NCBI RefSeq assembly: GCF_023147505.1
Contig: NZ_JAHXPB010000011.1
Span: 41,984-105,983 of the forward strand
Origin: Brevundimonas sp. EYE_349
GTDB taxonomy: Bacteria; Pseudomonadota; Alphaproteobacteria; Caulobacterales; Caulobacteraceae
DNA length: 64,000 nucleotides
Reading direction: 5' to 3'
The first letter of the stretch is position 1. The number at the start of each line of letters is the position of its first letter. A program made the translations under genes and the position numbers. The notes under the pieces were generated by a model. It searched no databases and was not told the origin of the DNA. It saw nothing but the letters and a program-made list of their open reading frames with translations. Positions 18,944 through 28,457 of this stretch are shown piece by piece.

Positions 18944-20347
18944 TCATGTTTGGCTAGATCGCAGGCCAATGACGCCGGACGACTCTGTCACCCCCGGGCC
19001 TCGGCCGTCCAAGGTGTCGATGTTGCAGTCGCGGAATCGCCAATTCTCGGCATTGGCGATGGCGCCCGCGTCCTGCACATCCCAGTCCAGCCCGTCGAAG
19101 GTGAAGTCCTTCAGCGGAGCCTCGGGATAGGCGGCGGCGGCGAAGCCGACCTTGCCGCCGACCGCCTTAATGTTCGAAAGGCGGACATCGTGAATGCGGG
19201 GAACACCCTGCTCGCGCGGAACCGGCGTGGCGAGCGCACGCCAATAGTCCGGCACGTCGGCCATGCCGACCGGTATCTGGGCGTAGCTGTAACTCGGATA
19301 CCAGTTCAGATTGACCTGCATCAGGGTGCGCACATCCTGCAAATGGATGTCGCGCAGGCGGATGTTGGAAATCACGCCGCCGCGCGTATGCCCCGACTTG
19401 AAGAAGATCCCCAGCGGCACCGGATATTCAATCCTGAGCCCCGAGACCTCGATATCGTCGAAACCGCCCGAGGTTTCCGACCCGAACGTCATCCCTGCGT
19501 GGGCGTCGCGGACGATACAGTCGCGGATCGTCACCTGTCGGCATGGACGCGCCACACGCAGCCCATCCCAATCGCGGCCGGCCTTGATGCAGATGGCGTC
19601 ATCGTTGACAGAGAGGTCGCAGCGCTCGACCACGACCCGCTCGGACGAATCTATATCTATGCCGTCGGTCGACGGACCCCGGCCGCCGACATTGTTACGA
19701 ATGATCAAATCGGCGACCGTTATGTCGCGCGAATAGCAGATGTGGACGGTCCAGAAGCCCGAGCGCGCCAGATTCAGCCCCGAAACCTCGACCTGCTGAG
19801 AGTCATAGACATGGATCAGGCGCGGACGACGGCAATCATAGTCGGCCGCCCATCGCAGACCGCGAGGATCGTAATGCCGGCGCATCGCCCAATAGCTATC
19901 CCAGAACACCTTGCCGTCGCCATCGACCAGTCCCTCGCCCGTGATCTTGGCGTTTGCCTGCCGATAGATGTTCAGCAACCCGGCAGGCCAATGCATTTCG
20001 ATACCCGCTACACGGGTGCGGACCAGAGGATATGCGGCAAGATCCTGAACACCGCGCAGCGTTGCGCCTCGGTCGATCACCAGGGTCACTCCCGACTTCA
20101 CGAACAGCGAGCCAGACAGATATAGACCGGGCTTCAGGACAACGACGCCGCCGCCCTGTCCTGCGGCGGCATCAATGGCGGCTTGGATTTGACGAGTATT
20201 TATCGTCACGCCGTCTCCGACCGCGCCGTAGTCAGACGTATCGAAGGTGCGGCCACGGCTCTCTTGTGCAGACGTCGGCGTCGGCGCCGCCTGTGCAATC
20301 GCACTGGCGAGGCCCAACTGGAGCAGCGTGCGGCGATCGGCTACCAT
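18944..20347 (-). CDS. Polygalacturonase-type glycoside hydrolase family 28
   Basis: A 467-residue right-handed beta-helix protein. It opens with a twin-arginine-like signal (ADRRTLLQLGLASAIAQ) and the pectin-lyase-fold start DTSDYGAVGDGVTINT. GH28 catalytic blocks are visible in variant form: STDGIDIDSS, NDDAICIKAG (the Asp pair), AGMTFGSETSGG and FFKSGHTRGG. Members hydrolyse galacturonan or rhamnogalacturonan linkages. It is the first gene of a minus-strand operon with PL10 and is divergent from GH105 across a predicted LacI operator. Confidence 0.9.
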   Translation of the reverse strand: MVADRRTLLQLGLASAIAQAAPTPTSAQESRGRTFDTSDYGAVGDGVTINTRQIQAAIDAAAGQGGGVVVLKPGLYLSGSLFVKSGVTLVIDRGATLRGVQDLAAYPLVRTRVAGIEMHWPAGLLNIYRQANAKITGEGLVDGDGKVFWDSYWAMRRHYDPRGLRWAADYDCRRPRLIHVYDSQQVEVSGLNLARSGFWTVHICYSRDITVADLIIRNNVGGRGPSTDGIDIDSSERVVVERCDLSVNDDAICIKAGRDWDGLRVARPCRQVTIRDCIVRDAHAGMTFGSETSGGFDDIEVSGLRIEYPVPLGIFFKSGHTRGGVISNIRLRDIHLQDVRTLMQVNLNWYPSYSYAQIPVGMADVPDYWRALATPVPREQGVPRIHDVRLSNIKAVGGKVGFAAAAYPEAPLKDFTFDGLDWDVQDAGAIANAENWRFRDCNIDTLDGRGPGVTESSGVIGLRSSQT

Positions 20348-20435
20348 CTCGATTTCTCACATTCTGTTCTTTCGTCTCACAATAGTGGACGATATAAGGC
20401 TGGCAAGCGATACAGACAGCCACTGACAAAGAAAT

Positions 20436-20449
20436 TGACACCGGTTACT
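20436..20449. promoter_or_regulatory. Predicted LacI-family operator, GH28 / GH105 divergent spacer
   Basis: TGACACCGGTTACT at 20436-20449, centred on 20442.5. It also contains a TTGACA that could be a -35 element for the GH105 side. It is one of eight near-identical palindromes in this locus. It sits in the 169-bp spacer between the GH28 start and the GH105 start. Confidence 0.7.
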
Positions 20450-20516
20450 GTTCGGCTCGCCTTTTGAGGTCGTCCGGACCGGAATGCGCCGCCTACAGCG
20501 TCGCCGGAGGAAAAGA

Positions 20517-22781
20517 ATGGTTCTGCCGACCCGACCCTGCGTGGGCTTGCTCGCCGCTCTATTCAGCGCCGCGCCGCTGCCCGGCCCAGTGCTGGCGCAG
20601 ACGGTGGGCGCCCTTCCGCCAGGCGTCGAGGGCGAATGGCTGACGGCGCGCGACCGCCCCGCGCTCTATACGGACATCGCCGCCGTGCCGTCGCGCCAGA
20701 GCACCATGGCCGCAGTCGAATACGTCGCCTCGTCCCAAATCGCCGCCATGGCCTCCGAACCCCTCGCCTTATCGACGGGCAGCAATCTGACGCAGATGTC
20801 CTCGAACTGGGTCGCAGCGACCTTTTACGTCGGCGCTTCGCGGCTTGCGCGTATTTCGGACGACAGACGGACGCTGCGATTTCTGAGCGCCGTGGCCGAT
20901 CACTACAACTACAGCCTTCGCGGCGCGCGCTCGGGCAAGACGATGCTGAATGCGGACGATATCGCGATAGGCGATCTCTATGAGGAACTCTACGCTCGTC
21001 GCGGACAGGAAGGCGTGCTGATGCCGCTACGTCAGCGGCTCGACTGGCAGGTCCCTTATCTGGCCAGGGCCGACGACACGCCGGCTCTCGTCTGGTGGTG
21101 GGCGGACGCTTTGTACATGGCGCCGCCGGTCTTCGCCCGGATGACGGCGCTCACCGGCGACCCCAAATATCTGAACGCCGCAGACAAGGAATGGAAACGC
21201 ACCGCGGCACGACTGTGGGTCGAGGATGAAAAACTGTTTCTGCGCGACGAGCGGTTCAAGGACGACGGACACCGCCAAGCCAATGGAGACCGAATATATT
21301 GGTCTCGCGCCAACGGCTGGGTGATGGGCGGTTTGGCGCGATGGTTGGAAGCCCTGCCTGCCGACTTCGCCAGCCGCGGCTTTTATATCGATCTCTTCGA
21401 AAAGATGGCCGGCCGGATCGCGGGCCTCCAGCAGGAGGACGGCCTGTGGCGCGCAAGCCTTTTGAACCCCTCAGCCTACCCCGAGGCTGAAACCTCGGGT
21501 TCTGTCTTCTACGTCTATGCCTTGGCTTGGGGCGTCAATCACGGACTTCTGGATCGCGACATCTACCTGCCGCATGTCTTGAAGGGCTGGGCGGCGCTGA
21601 ACCGCCATATTCTACCCAACGGCTTGGTCGGCGCAGCGCAAAAGACTGGCGATCAGCCCGTATCGACCGCCCCCCAAGACGTCGGCCTCTACGTTTCAGG
21701 AACCTATATTCTGGCAGGCTTGGAAGTCGCAGCGCTGAACGATCCTATCCGGTCTCTGCCCTTAGCCGAACCCGCGCGAGACGCCGCTGAGGTCATCGCG
21801 GCCACCACCCCTGTGCCCCCAGCCCCCGTCACGGTCGTCGGCCCCGAAGAGATCCGGCGTCGCGATGCCGAGATGCGCGCCACCTCCGCGCTTTCCTATG
21901 ATCCGGCCGATCTGAACCGACCTTCCACGATCGCGCCCTTGGCTCCGCCGCCCGAAGATCAGCGGCGACCGCGCGCCGTTGCGCGCTTCGCGCCGGATCG
22001 TCTGGACGATTTGTTGTGGGAAAATGACCGCGTGGCCCACCGAATCTACGGTCCTGCGCTTGAGGTGCGCGAGGCGCCGTCAGGCTCAGGCGTCGATGTG
22101 TGGGCGAAGCGTGTCCGCTATCCATTCATGGATCGTCAGTTGAAGTTCCCGAACTACCACGTCGATCGCGGGGAAGGTCTGGACTACTACGATGTCGGCC
22201 GCGGGCGCGGCGCGGGAGGTCTTGGCGTCTGGTATGACAACAAGCTGTGGACCAGCCGGAACTTCTCGACCTACGACATCCAGAAAACCGGCGGTGACGA
22301 GGCTCGCTTCAGCGTGACCTACCGTCCTTGGCCGGTCGACGTGGTCCGCACGGTTTCGGAAGTTCGCACGTTCAGCCTGCCGCTCGGATCGAACTTCACC
22401 CGTATGACATCGACATTGAGCTCCAATTCCGACACCCCTCTGATCGTCGGAATTGGCATCTCCAAGCGCAGCAACGACAATGGGCGGGGCTTCGTCACCC
22501 GGGATGCCGACCACGGTCGGTTGATGTTCTGGGAGCCCGACAATCCCGAGCATGGCTCGCTGGGCATCGCCCTTTCGGTCGACCCCGCAACCATCGAGGG
22601 TTTTGCCGAAGACGCCGACAACTATCTGATCCTTATACGTGTCACGCCCGGCCAGCCGTTCACTTATTATATGGGCTCAGCGTGGGACCGCGGGCTGGAC
22701 TTCTCCAGTCGTCAGTCGTGGGAAGACTTCGTGGCAGGCCAGAGCTTCGAATTCCGGCCGATCCCACAGGAGGTCGATTGA
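20517..22781 (+). CDS. GH105 unsaturated (rhamno)galacturonyl hydrolase fused to a DUF4861 domain
   Basis: A 754-residue exported two-domain enzyme. I chose ATG 20517 because GGAGG lies 6 bases upstream; ATG 20484 adds eleven Arg-rich residues and lacks such a site. After a signal peptide ending VLAQT comes a GH105 (alpha/alpha)6 barrel to about residue 420 (SSNWVAATFYVGASRLARI, VWWWADALYMAPPVFARM with the likely catalytic Asp, IYWSRANGWVMGGLARWL). The C-terminal half, about 490-750, is DUF4861 (LDDLLWENDRVAHRIYGPAL, DVWAKRVRYPF). GH105 removes the unsaturated uronate from lyase products in the periplasm. DUF4861 has no established activity. Confidence 0.88.
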   Translation: MVLPTRPCVGLLAALFSAAPLPGPVLAQTVGALPPGVEGEWLTARDRPALYTDIAAVPSRQSTMAAVEYVASSQIAAMASEPLALSTGSNLTQMSSNWVAATFYVGASRLARISDDRRTLRFLSAVADHYNYSLRGARSGKTMLNADDIAIGDLYEELYARRGQEGVLMPLRQRLDWQVPYLARADDTPALVWWWADALYMAPPVFARMTALTGDPKYLNAADKEWKRTAARLWVEDEKLFLRDERFKDDGHRQANGDRIYWSRANGWVMGGLARWLEALPADFASRGFYIDLFEKMAGRIAGLQQEDGLWRASLLNPSAYPEAETSGSVFYVYALAWGVNHGLLDRDIYLPHVLKGWAALNRHILPNGLVGAAQKTGDQPVSTAPQDVGLYVSGTYILAGLEVAALNDPIRSLPLAEPARDAAEVIAATTPVPPAPVTVVGPEEIRRRDAEMRATSALSYDPADLNRPSTIAPLAPPPEDQRRPRAVARFAPDRLDDLLWENDRVAHRIYGPALEVREAPSGSGVDVWAKRVRYPFMDRQLKFPNYHVDRGEGLDYYDVGRGRGAGGLGVWYDNKLWTSRNFSTYDIQKTGGDEARFSVTYRPWPVDVVRTVSEVRTFSLPLGSNFTRMTSTLSSNSDTPLIVGIGISKRSNDNGRGFVTRDADHGRLMFWEPDNPEHGSLGIALSVDPATIEGFAEDADNYLILIRVTPGQPFTYYMGSAWDRGLDFSSRQSWEDFVAGQSFEFRPIPQEVD

Positions 22782-22795
22782 CCGCCAGGCCTGGG

Positions 22796-23485
22796 TCAGG
22801 TCTGGCCCAGGACAAACTTGTCGGGCGCAAGCGCCAGTCGCGAGAAGGCCGCGGCCCGTACCGCGCCCTTGAATGGGCTGACACGATTGTACCGGCACCC
22901 GATGGAGCATCGACCAGTCCCTTGCGGTCGATAGGTTAGAGGCGCCTCGGCCTGAACGACGCCATCGACAAAGCTGCGGTACATGCGGCCGTCAAAGGTC
23001 TGGGCGACATGGAACCAGCGGTTGACTGGAAAACGCTTTTCCGGGTCGATCAGCGTGTGGTTGTAACCCTGGCCTTTGGCGAAGGCGTCGAGCCACCACT
23101 CCCCGTCGCGCGTCCGGATTTCAAAGAGCATCCGGGTATCCGTCGCCAGCCCCTCTGACCCGATCTCCTGCAGGTGGAACCACCGCTGCTCGAAGGCGCC
23201 CCCATCGGGACGAAATAACGCCTCAAAGGTGAACGTCGTCGCCCCCGCCAACGGGTGAATGTCCAAAAACACGCCGTCGTCGCGTCCATTGAACTGAACC
23301 GCCTTGCCCCAGGGCGACATCACCAAAGTCGGCGCGCCTTCCAGGTGGACGGGGTTTCCGCCGATTTCATCAAGATTGTCGAAGAGCCAACGCACAGGTG
23401 GTTCGCCCGCAGGACGCGCAGCCAACGCGGCGCACCCGGTTGCAGTCATTCCCAATCCAGCGGTCAGAAGACGCCGTGTGATCAT
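22796..23485 (-). CDS. Lipoprotein-like LamG/concanavalin A-like domain protein
   Basis: A 229-residue protein with an N-terminal MITRRLLTAGLGMTATGC, which combines a twin-arginine-like pair with a lipobox ending in Cys18. The rest is a LamG-type jelly-roll: FNGRDDGVFLDIHPL, TTFTFEALFRPDGG, RWFHVAQTFDGRMYRSFVDG and CSIGCRYNRVSPFKGAVR. Such domains bind or position carbohydrate. It lies downstream of the TBDR on the same strand and convergent to GH105, so a surface or periplasmic glycan-binding role is plausible. No catalytic residues are recognised. Confidence 0.75.
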   Translation of the reverse strand: MITRRLLTAGLGMTATGCAALAARPAGEPPVRWLFDNLDEIGGNPVHLEGAPTLVMSPWGKAVQFNGRDDGVFLDIHPLAGATTFTFEALFRPDGGAFEQRWFHLQEIGSEGLATDTRMLFEIRTRDGEWWLDAFAKGQGYNHTLIDPEKRFPVNRWFHVAQTFDGRMYRSFVDGVVQAEAPLTYRPQGTGRCSIGCRYNRVSPFKGAVRAAAFSRLALAPDKFVLGQT

Positions 23486-23510
23486 GGTTGGATCAGCCCT
23501 TGGCAGATAA

Positions 23511-23543
23511 GGAAAAGACGGCGCCTGACATCCGGCGCCGCCT
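23511..23543 (-). terminator. Rho-independent terminator after the TBDR
   Basis: On the minus strand CGGCGCC and GGCGCCG form a stem around an 8-base loop and are followed by TCTTTTCC. It lies 30 bases past the TBDR stop, ahead of the LamG gene, which may therefore depend on read-through or its own promoter. Confidence 0.7.
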
Positions 23544-23571
23544 TTCCAAAGCCTATCTCGTCATCAGGCGA

Positions 23572-26433
23572 TCAGAAGCGATAACGCGCGCCGACATAAA
23601 CCTGACGCCCAGTGTGATGGTAGACATAGGTGCTGTCGCGCGACCCGCCGATGTCGCCGTGGTTCTGGCGGTTGGCCTCGTCCGTCAGGTTCAGACCCTC
23701 CACGGAAATGCTCAGCTTGTCCGTGAGGTTGTAGGACGCCGAGGCGTCGATGGTCGTCGTTTCGGTCTTGCCTTGATACGGGATCAGACCCGTGGCCCCG
23801 TTCGCGCCGGGCACGCTCTGGAAGTAGGTGTCGCGATAGGCCGCCGACACCCGCGCGTTGAACTTGCCGTCGTCATAGTAAAGCGTCGCATTCCAGGCGT
23901 TCGGCGACAGATTCACCAGATCGGCGGTGACGAAGGCCGCACAAGTGGCAGTTACACAGTATTGAATTTCGGACTCGACATGGGTGTAGTTCAGCTGCGT
24001 GCCGATGTTCGACAGAAGGCTTGGCAGGAACGAGAAGGTTTGCTGATAGCTGATCTCGAACCCTTTCAACGGACCCCCGGGCGTATTCGTGGGGGTGCTG
24101 AACTGGTACACGTCACCCGCAGGTCGACCGCCAGCCGGGAAGGCCACAGGGTTCAGCGCCGTCAGTTGACTGTACGACAGAGGTTCTGTCGTCGTCTGCA
24201 CATAGGTCGAGATGTCCTTGTAGAAGTAGGCGAAGGACAGCAGGGCCTCGGGCGCGAAGTAGTACTCGACCGACAGATCGTACGTCGTCGCCCGATAGGG
24301 GGCCAAGTCTACGTTGCCCAGCGAGGCCGTGTTGGTCGCCGCGCCTGCCGCGCTCAGCGTGAACACCGGCACAAGGCTGGTGACGGGCGGGCGCGCCATC
24401 ACTTTCGCCGCCCCGAACCGAACGATAAGATCCTTCATCGGCTCGATCGACATGTTCAAGGACGGCAGGGTGTCGTTGTATTCGTTCTCTCCCCTCACCG
24501 GCGTTGCAACGCCGCCAACGTTTGAATAGCCCAAAGCGTCGACCTCGGTCTTCACCTGCCGGACGCCCACGTTTCCTCGGAACGGGACGCCCATGACTTC
24601 GGTATCCCAATCGGCCTGAACATAGGCCCCAGTGTCGGTTTCGGTCACCTCTCGCCAGTTGCCGTAGGTCGATGGGTTGCCGTTCAGGCCGATGAGCCGG
24701 AAATCGCCTCCCGCTACACCCGTGTCGCAGTTGCACTTGTAGTTCCAGACCGACTGAAGCGCAGCCAGGTCAGGGCGAACCCAGGTCGTCGCCGAGCCAG
24801 AAGGCAGGTCGAGATTGCGACCGAATCCTTCCAGCAGGTTGGTGACGGACGCCATGGTCGTGCCTGCCGGAAGCGCTGGCGAACCATTGGCGTTGGCGGG
24901 GCGGGCGAAGGCCCGACTGCTGGATTCATACTCTTTGCGGCTGATGCCGGCTTTCAAGGTCAGCCAACTGCTGAGGTCGAACTCCAAACCGGCTTCCCCG
25001 GTCGTATACACATTCTCCTGAAAGTTAGAGCTGATGCGCAGCTCCGAACGCGGTTGAGCCCCAGTCGGGCCGACCACGCTCCACTGGGTCGGGTCCGCAA
25101 CGTTGAAGCCCCAGTTGATCGCAGGCAGGTTCCGGTTCTGACGGAAGTCGTAGGAATAGCCGTCCACGTTCTGACGGTCGATGATCGCGCTGACCTGCAC
25201 GGGGTTGGCGAAGCTTGATTCCGCGCGACCGATCAGGCCGTTGAAGCGAAGACGGTCGGAGAACTCATGCTCGACCCCAAAGGTCATCTGCTTGAATTCG
25301 GTCTGCAACTCATCGAACCGCTGCTCGCTGCGGATATCCATGTCGTCGAGCTGAGCGTAGATCATCTCACCCGTGGAAGGGTCGATCTCGAAGCTCATGA
25401 TATCGACCTGAGGCTTTCCGCCCTGATCGGCGCCGCGGCTAAGCGACCACGCCTGCAGGAAGTTCTCGCTGCGGGTCGAATCGAGCTTCGAATACAGCAT
25501 GTCCAAGGTGAACAGGGTCGGACCATTCCCGGGGCGGGCCTGCAGGGACAGGGTGGCCCCTAAACGTTCCTGGCTATGTTCCAGGCTGCCATAGCGTGGA
25601 ATACGGGGATGGTAGGTGCGCGCCGCATTCGGCAGCACGCCGCCATTCTGGAACCCGCCGTCTGTGCTGGCCGGTCCCCAACGCACCGAACTGAAGCCTT
25701 CTTCCAGGCTGTCACGCTCGCTGTAGGCGATGGAGAACAGGGCGCCGATCTGGTCGTCCGCCCAGGTGTTCGACACCAAGCCGGCGAAACGCGGGCTCCA
25801 GTCCTGCGACAGGTCGTTGTAGCCGTACTGACCCGAAATCGCCCCTTGGAAACCCATCTTGTCGAACGGTCGGCTGGTCCTCAGATCGACCGTGGCGCCC
25901 AGCGAGCCTTCCTCGGTTTCGGCCGAGGCGGTCTTTCGCACGGTGATATTGTTGAAAAGTTCGGAGGCGAAGACGTTGAAGTCAAAGCCCCGTCCGCGGT
26001 TCACCCCGCCTGAGGAGTCGGTCGCGCCGGTCGAGGCTTGCGCCTCGATGCCGTTGATGCGGGTGCGGGTGAACTCGGAACTCAGGCCGCGCACGGTGAT
26101 GGACCGCCCCTCGCCGGCGTCGCGATCAATGGACACGCCCGGAATACGCTGGATGGATTCGGCCAGATTGGTGTCGGGGAAATCGGCGATGTCTTCGGCC
26201 GAAATGGCGTCCACGACGCCCGCTTCGCGACGCTTGATGTTCAACGAGTTCTGCAGGCTGGCGCGGAACCCCGTGACGACGATATCATCGACTTCGGCGG
26301 CGCCGTCCTGCTGCGGCGCAGCAGCGTCAGCGGTCTGGGCGGCGGCATCGTGGGCCATCATGGCCAGAGCGATCGCACCCAGCGAAACCGTGGCGACCAG
26401 TGCGTTTCGCGCGAATTTATGGCGTTGGGTCAT
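23572..26433 (-). CDS. TonB-dependent receptor, oligosaccharide-uptake type
   Basis: A 953-residue outer-membrane receptor of the group common in polysaccharide loci of Caulobacterales, Xanthomonads and Sphingomonads. ATG 26433 has GGGAGGAG upstream; an 18-codon upstream extension lacks a site. A signal peptide (ending HDAAAQTADA) is followed by DIVVTGFRASLQNSLNIKRR, then the plug block DFPDTNLAESIQRIPGVSID and RGLSSEFTRTRINGIEAQ, and the barrel ends YVGARYRF. There is no STN domain. It probably imports oligogalacturonides. Two LacI-type operators lie 74-122 bases upstream. Confidence 0.93.
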   Translation of the reverse strand: MTQRHKFARNALVATVSLGAIALAMMAHDAAAQTADAAAPQQDGAAEVDDIVVTGFRASLQNSLNIKRREAGVVDAISAEDIADFPDTNLAESIQRIPGVSIDRDAGEGRSITVRGLSSEFTRTRINGIEAQASTGATDSSGGVNRGRGFDFNVFASELFNNITVRKTASAETEEGSLGATVDLRTSRPFDKMGFQGAISGQYGYNDLSQDWSPRFAGLVSNTWADDQIGALFSIAYSERDSLEEGFSSVRWGPASTDGGFQNGGVLPNAARTYHPRIPRYGSLEHSQERLGATLSLQARPGNGPTLFTLDMLYSKLDSTRSENFLQAWSLSRGADQGGKPQVDIMSFEIDPSTGEMIYAQLDDMDIRSEQRFDELQTEFKQMTFGVEHEFSDRLRFNGLIGRAESSFANPVQVSAIIDRQNVDGYSYDFRQNRNLPAINWGFNVADPTQWSVVGPTGAQPRSELRISSNFQENVYTTGEAGLEFDLSSWLTLKAGISRKEYESSSRAFARPANANGSPALPAGTTMASVTNLLEGFGRNLDLPSGSATTWVRPDLAALQSVWNYKCNCDTGVAGGDFRLIGLNGNPSTYGNWREVTETDTGAYVQADWDTEVMGVPFRGNVGVRQVKTEVDALGYSNVGGVATPVRGENEYNDTLPSLNMSIEPMKDLIVRFGAAKVMARPPVTSLVPVFTLSAAGAATNTASLGNVDLAPYRATTYDLSVEYYFAPEALLSFAYFYKDISTYVQTTTEPLSYSQLTALNPVAFPAGGRPAGDVYQFSTPTNTPGGPLKGFEISYQQTFSFLPSLLSNIGTQLNYTHVESEIQYCVTATCAAFVTADLVNLSPNAWNATLYYDDGKFNARVSAAYRDTYFQSVPGANGATGLIPYQGKTETTTIDASASYNLTDKLSISVEGLNLTDEANRQNHGDIGGSRDSTYVYHHTGRQVYVGARYRF

Positions 26434-26506
26434 TCTCGTGTCTCCTCCCAAATCTGGCGTCGCTAGGAACGAAACGTCCACGTTCACGCCACCCGCTGCT
26501 GGCGGG

Positions 26507-26520
26507 CGACACCGGTGTCA
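26507..26520. promoter_or_regulatory. Predicted LacI-family operator 1 of a pair, TBDR / esterase spacer
   Basis: CGACACCGGTGTCA at 26507-26520 contains a perfect 12-bp palindrome GACACCGGTGTC, the most symmetrical of the eight sites. It is 74 bases upstream of the TBDR ATG. Confidence 0.72.
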
Positions 26521-26540
26521 CGACTTGTTGGCCAAGTCTC

Positions 26541-26555
26541 TGCTACCGGTGTCAT
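26541..26555. promoter_or_regulatory. Predicted LacI-family operator 2 of a pair, TBDR / esterase spacer
   Basis: TGCTACCGGTGTCAT at 26541-26555, centred 34 bp from the first site. Paired operators suggest cooperative binding or separate control of the TBDR and the divergent carboxylesterase. Confidence 0.66.
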
Positions 26556-26761
26556 AAATGTTTAGCCACAGATGGGGGCGTGTGGCAAGAACGTGGCTGC
26601 GCCGATGGCCCATTTGTAATCTGTCCCAAGTCGGCTGCCGGACACAAACCTTGGCGACCAGCCCCAGCAATGGAGACGAAGATGTCTGTCAGTGTCGAGT
26701 TCACATCACCATCTCCTTCAAACCACACGTTCCGCGCATCGTCATGCCGGGAGCCATATCG

Positions 26762-28315
26762 ATGATCACACGTCGCAAAGCGCTCATGCTTGGGATGACA
26801 GCCGCGGCCCTCCCCCTTTCCGTCAGCGCAGGTTCGAACGATCCTCGGGTGCAGACCACCGCCGGTCCCGTCATTGGGGTTCGGTACGATGGCGTGAGCG
26901 TATTCAAGGGTTTGCGATACGGGGCGCCCACGCAGCGCTTCAGACCGCCTCGGAGACCTGAGCCTTGGCGGGATCCGATCCGCGCCGGGACTTACGGAGC
27001 AGCCAGTCCCCAACGCGGAAACGAGCCGAACCAGAGCGAGGATTGTCTCTTCTTGAATATCTGGACTCCAGGGACCGACGCAGCGCGTCGCCCAGTGATG
27101 GTCTATATCCACGGGGGCGCCTATTCGGCGGGCTCGGGATCGGACCCGCTCTATGACGGCGCACGATTGGCGACGCGGGGGGATGTCGTGGTGGTCACCC
27201 TGAATCATCGCCTGAACGTGTTCGGATACGCCTATCTCGCGCGGCTGGCGCCTGGGTTCGAGGATTCCGGCAATGCCGGGCAGTTGGACCTGATCCTGGC
27301 TCTGCAATGGGTGCGGGACAATATCGCGGCGTTCGGGGGCGATCCCTTGCGGGTCATGCTGTTCGGCCAGTCGGGAGGCGGCGCCAAGATCGCCACCCTG
27401 ATGGCCATGCCGGCCGCCCAAGGTCTGTTCCACCGCGCCGCGACCATGAGCGGTCAGCAGGTCACGGCCTCCGGGCCAATCAACGCCACGACGCGGGCGA
27501 CGGCGTGGCTGAAAGCGCTGGGCCTGACGCCGGATCGCGCAGCCGAGGCGGCGACGATGCCGGTGGAACGGCTGTTGGAGGCGCAAACCGCCGAGGATCC
27601 GATCCTGGGCTTCGGCGGCCTCTACTTCGGGCCGGTGCTCGATTTCCGCAGCCTGCCACGTCACCCCTTCTATCCCGATGCAGCGCCGATGGGTCGGCCG
27701 ATCCCGATGATCATCGGCAATACCCGCGAGGAGACGCTGGGCTTCATGGGCGACGATCCCAGGAACCAGGGCCTGACATGGGACACCCTGGCTGGGCGGC
27801 TGACGCCGGGGGTCATGCGGATCGACATAACCCCCGAGGCGGTGATCGCCGGCTATCGCGCCATGCATCCCGACTGGTCGCCGGATCGAGTGCTGATCGC
27901 CGCCACGACGGCGGGGCGATCCTGGCGTGGAGCGGTGATCGAGGCCGAAGAACGCGCCAGGGCCAGAGCGCCCGCCTGGGTCTATCAACTGGACTTCCCC
28001 GGTGAGTTGACCTCGGGCCGCATGGGCGCTTTCCACACTGCCGACATCCCTCTGGTGTTCGATAACGTTCAGGCGACCGGCTCACACACGCGGGGCCCGG
28101 GCGCGCAAAGTCTATCAGACAGAATGAGCGACGCCTTCATCGCCTTGGCCCGCGATGGCGACCCGAACCATGCCGGCCTGCCACGCTGGGACCGTTATGA
28201 GTTGCCGCGTCGCCAGACCATGCTGATGGACGTGCAGCCGCGCATGGCCGACGACCCGCGCGGCGACGAGCGCGCCTTCTTCTCGGCCATCCCCTATATC
28301 CAGCCGGGGACGTAA
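26762..28315 (+). CDS. Type B carboxylesterase, exported
   Basis: A 517-residue esterase of the carboxylesterase type B family. I chose ATG 26762 (GGGAG 8 bases upstream), which gives a twin-arginine signal MITRRKALMLGMTAAAL; earlier codons of the open frame are not protein-like. Family motifs are EDCLFLNIWTP, VYIHGGAYSAGSG (oxyanion hole) and the nucleophile elbow FGQSGGGAKIA. The Glu and His of the triad are expected further on (FHTADIPLVFDN follows). It is divergent from the TBDR with shared operators, so removal of acyl or aryl esters from pectin is a reasonable role. The substrate is not readable from sequence. Confidence 0.85.
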   Translation: MITRRKALMLGMTAAALPLSVSAGSNDPRVQTTAGPVIGVRYDGVSVFKGLRYGAPTQRFRPPRRPEPWRDPIRAGTYGAASPQRGNEPNQSEDCLFLNIWTPGTDAARRPVMVYIHGGAYSAGSGSDPLYDGARLATRGDVVVVTLNHRLNVFGYAYLARLAPGFEDSGNAGQLDLILALQWVRDNIAAFGGDPLRVMLFGQSGGGAKIATLMAMPAAQGLFHRAATMSGQQVTASGPINATTRATAWLKALGLTPDRAAEAATMPVERLLEAQTAEDPILGFGGLYFGPVLDFRSLPRHPFYPDAAPMGRPIPMIIGNTREETLGFMGDDPRNQGLTWDTLAGRLTPGVMRIDITPEAVIAGYRAMHPDWSPDRVLIAATTAGRSWRGAVIEAEERARARAPAWVYQLDFPGELTSGRMGAFHTADIPLVFDNVQATGSHTRGPGAQSLSDRMSDAFIALARDGDPNHAGLPRWDRYELPRRQTMLMDVQPRMADDPRGDERAFFSAIPYIQPGT

Positions 28316-28457
28316 GCGCACTTGGACTCCCGCGCGGAAAAAGCAGCCCAATGGGTCCAGCTTCCGATCGCGGCTAGTCCAGTGACAGCGGTAGATGCCG
28401 GGCGGATGTCACCTCGGCGGACCGAACACGCGCAGCCGACGTTGGGCCACGGAGCCT

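Noticed and set aside
20484..20516. Upstream ATG for the GH105 protein
   Set aside because: It adds an Arg-rich leader before a good signal peptide and has no ribosome site, while ATG 20517 has GGAGG.
26434..26487. Upstream start for the LacI-linked TBDR
   Set aside because: The GGGAGGAG ribosome site lies inside this stretch, just before ATG 26433.
26558..26761. N-terminal extension of the type B carboxylesterase
   Set aside because: The residues are not protein-like and the twin-arginine signal with its own ribosome site starts at 26762.
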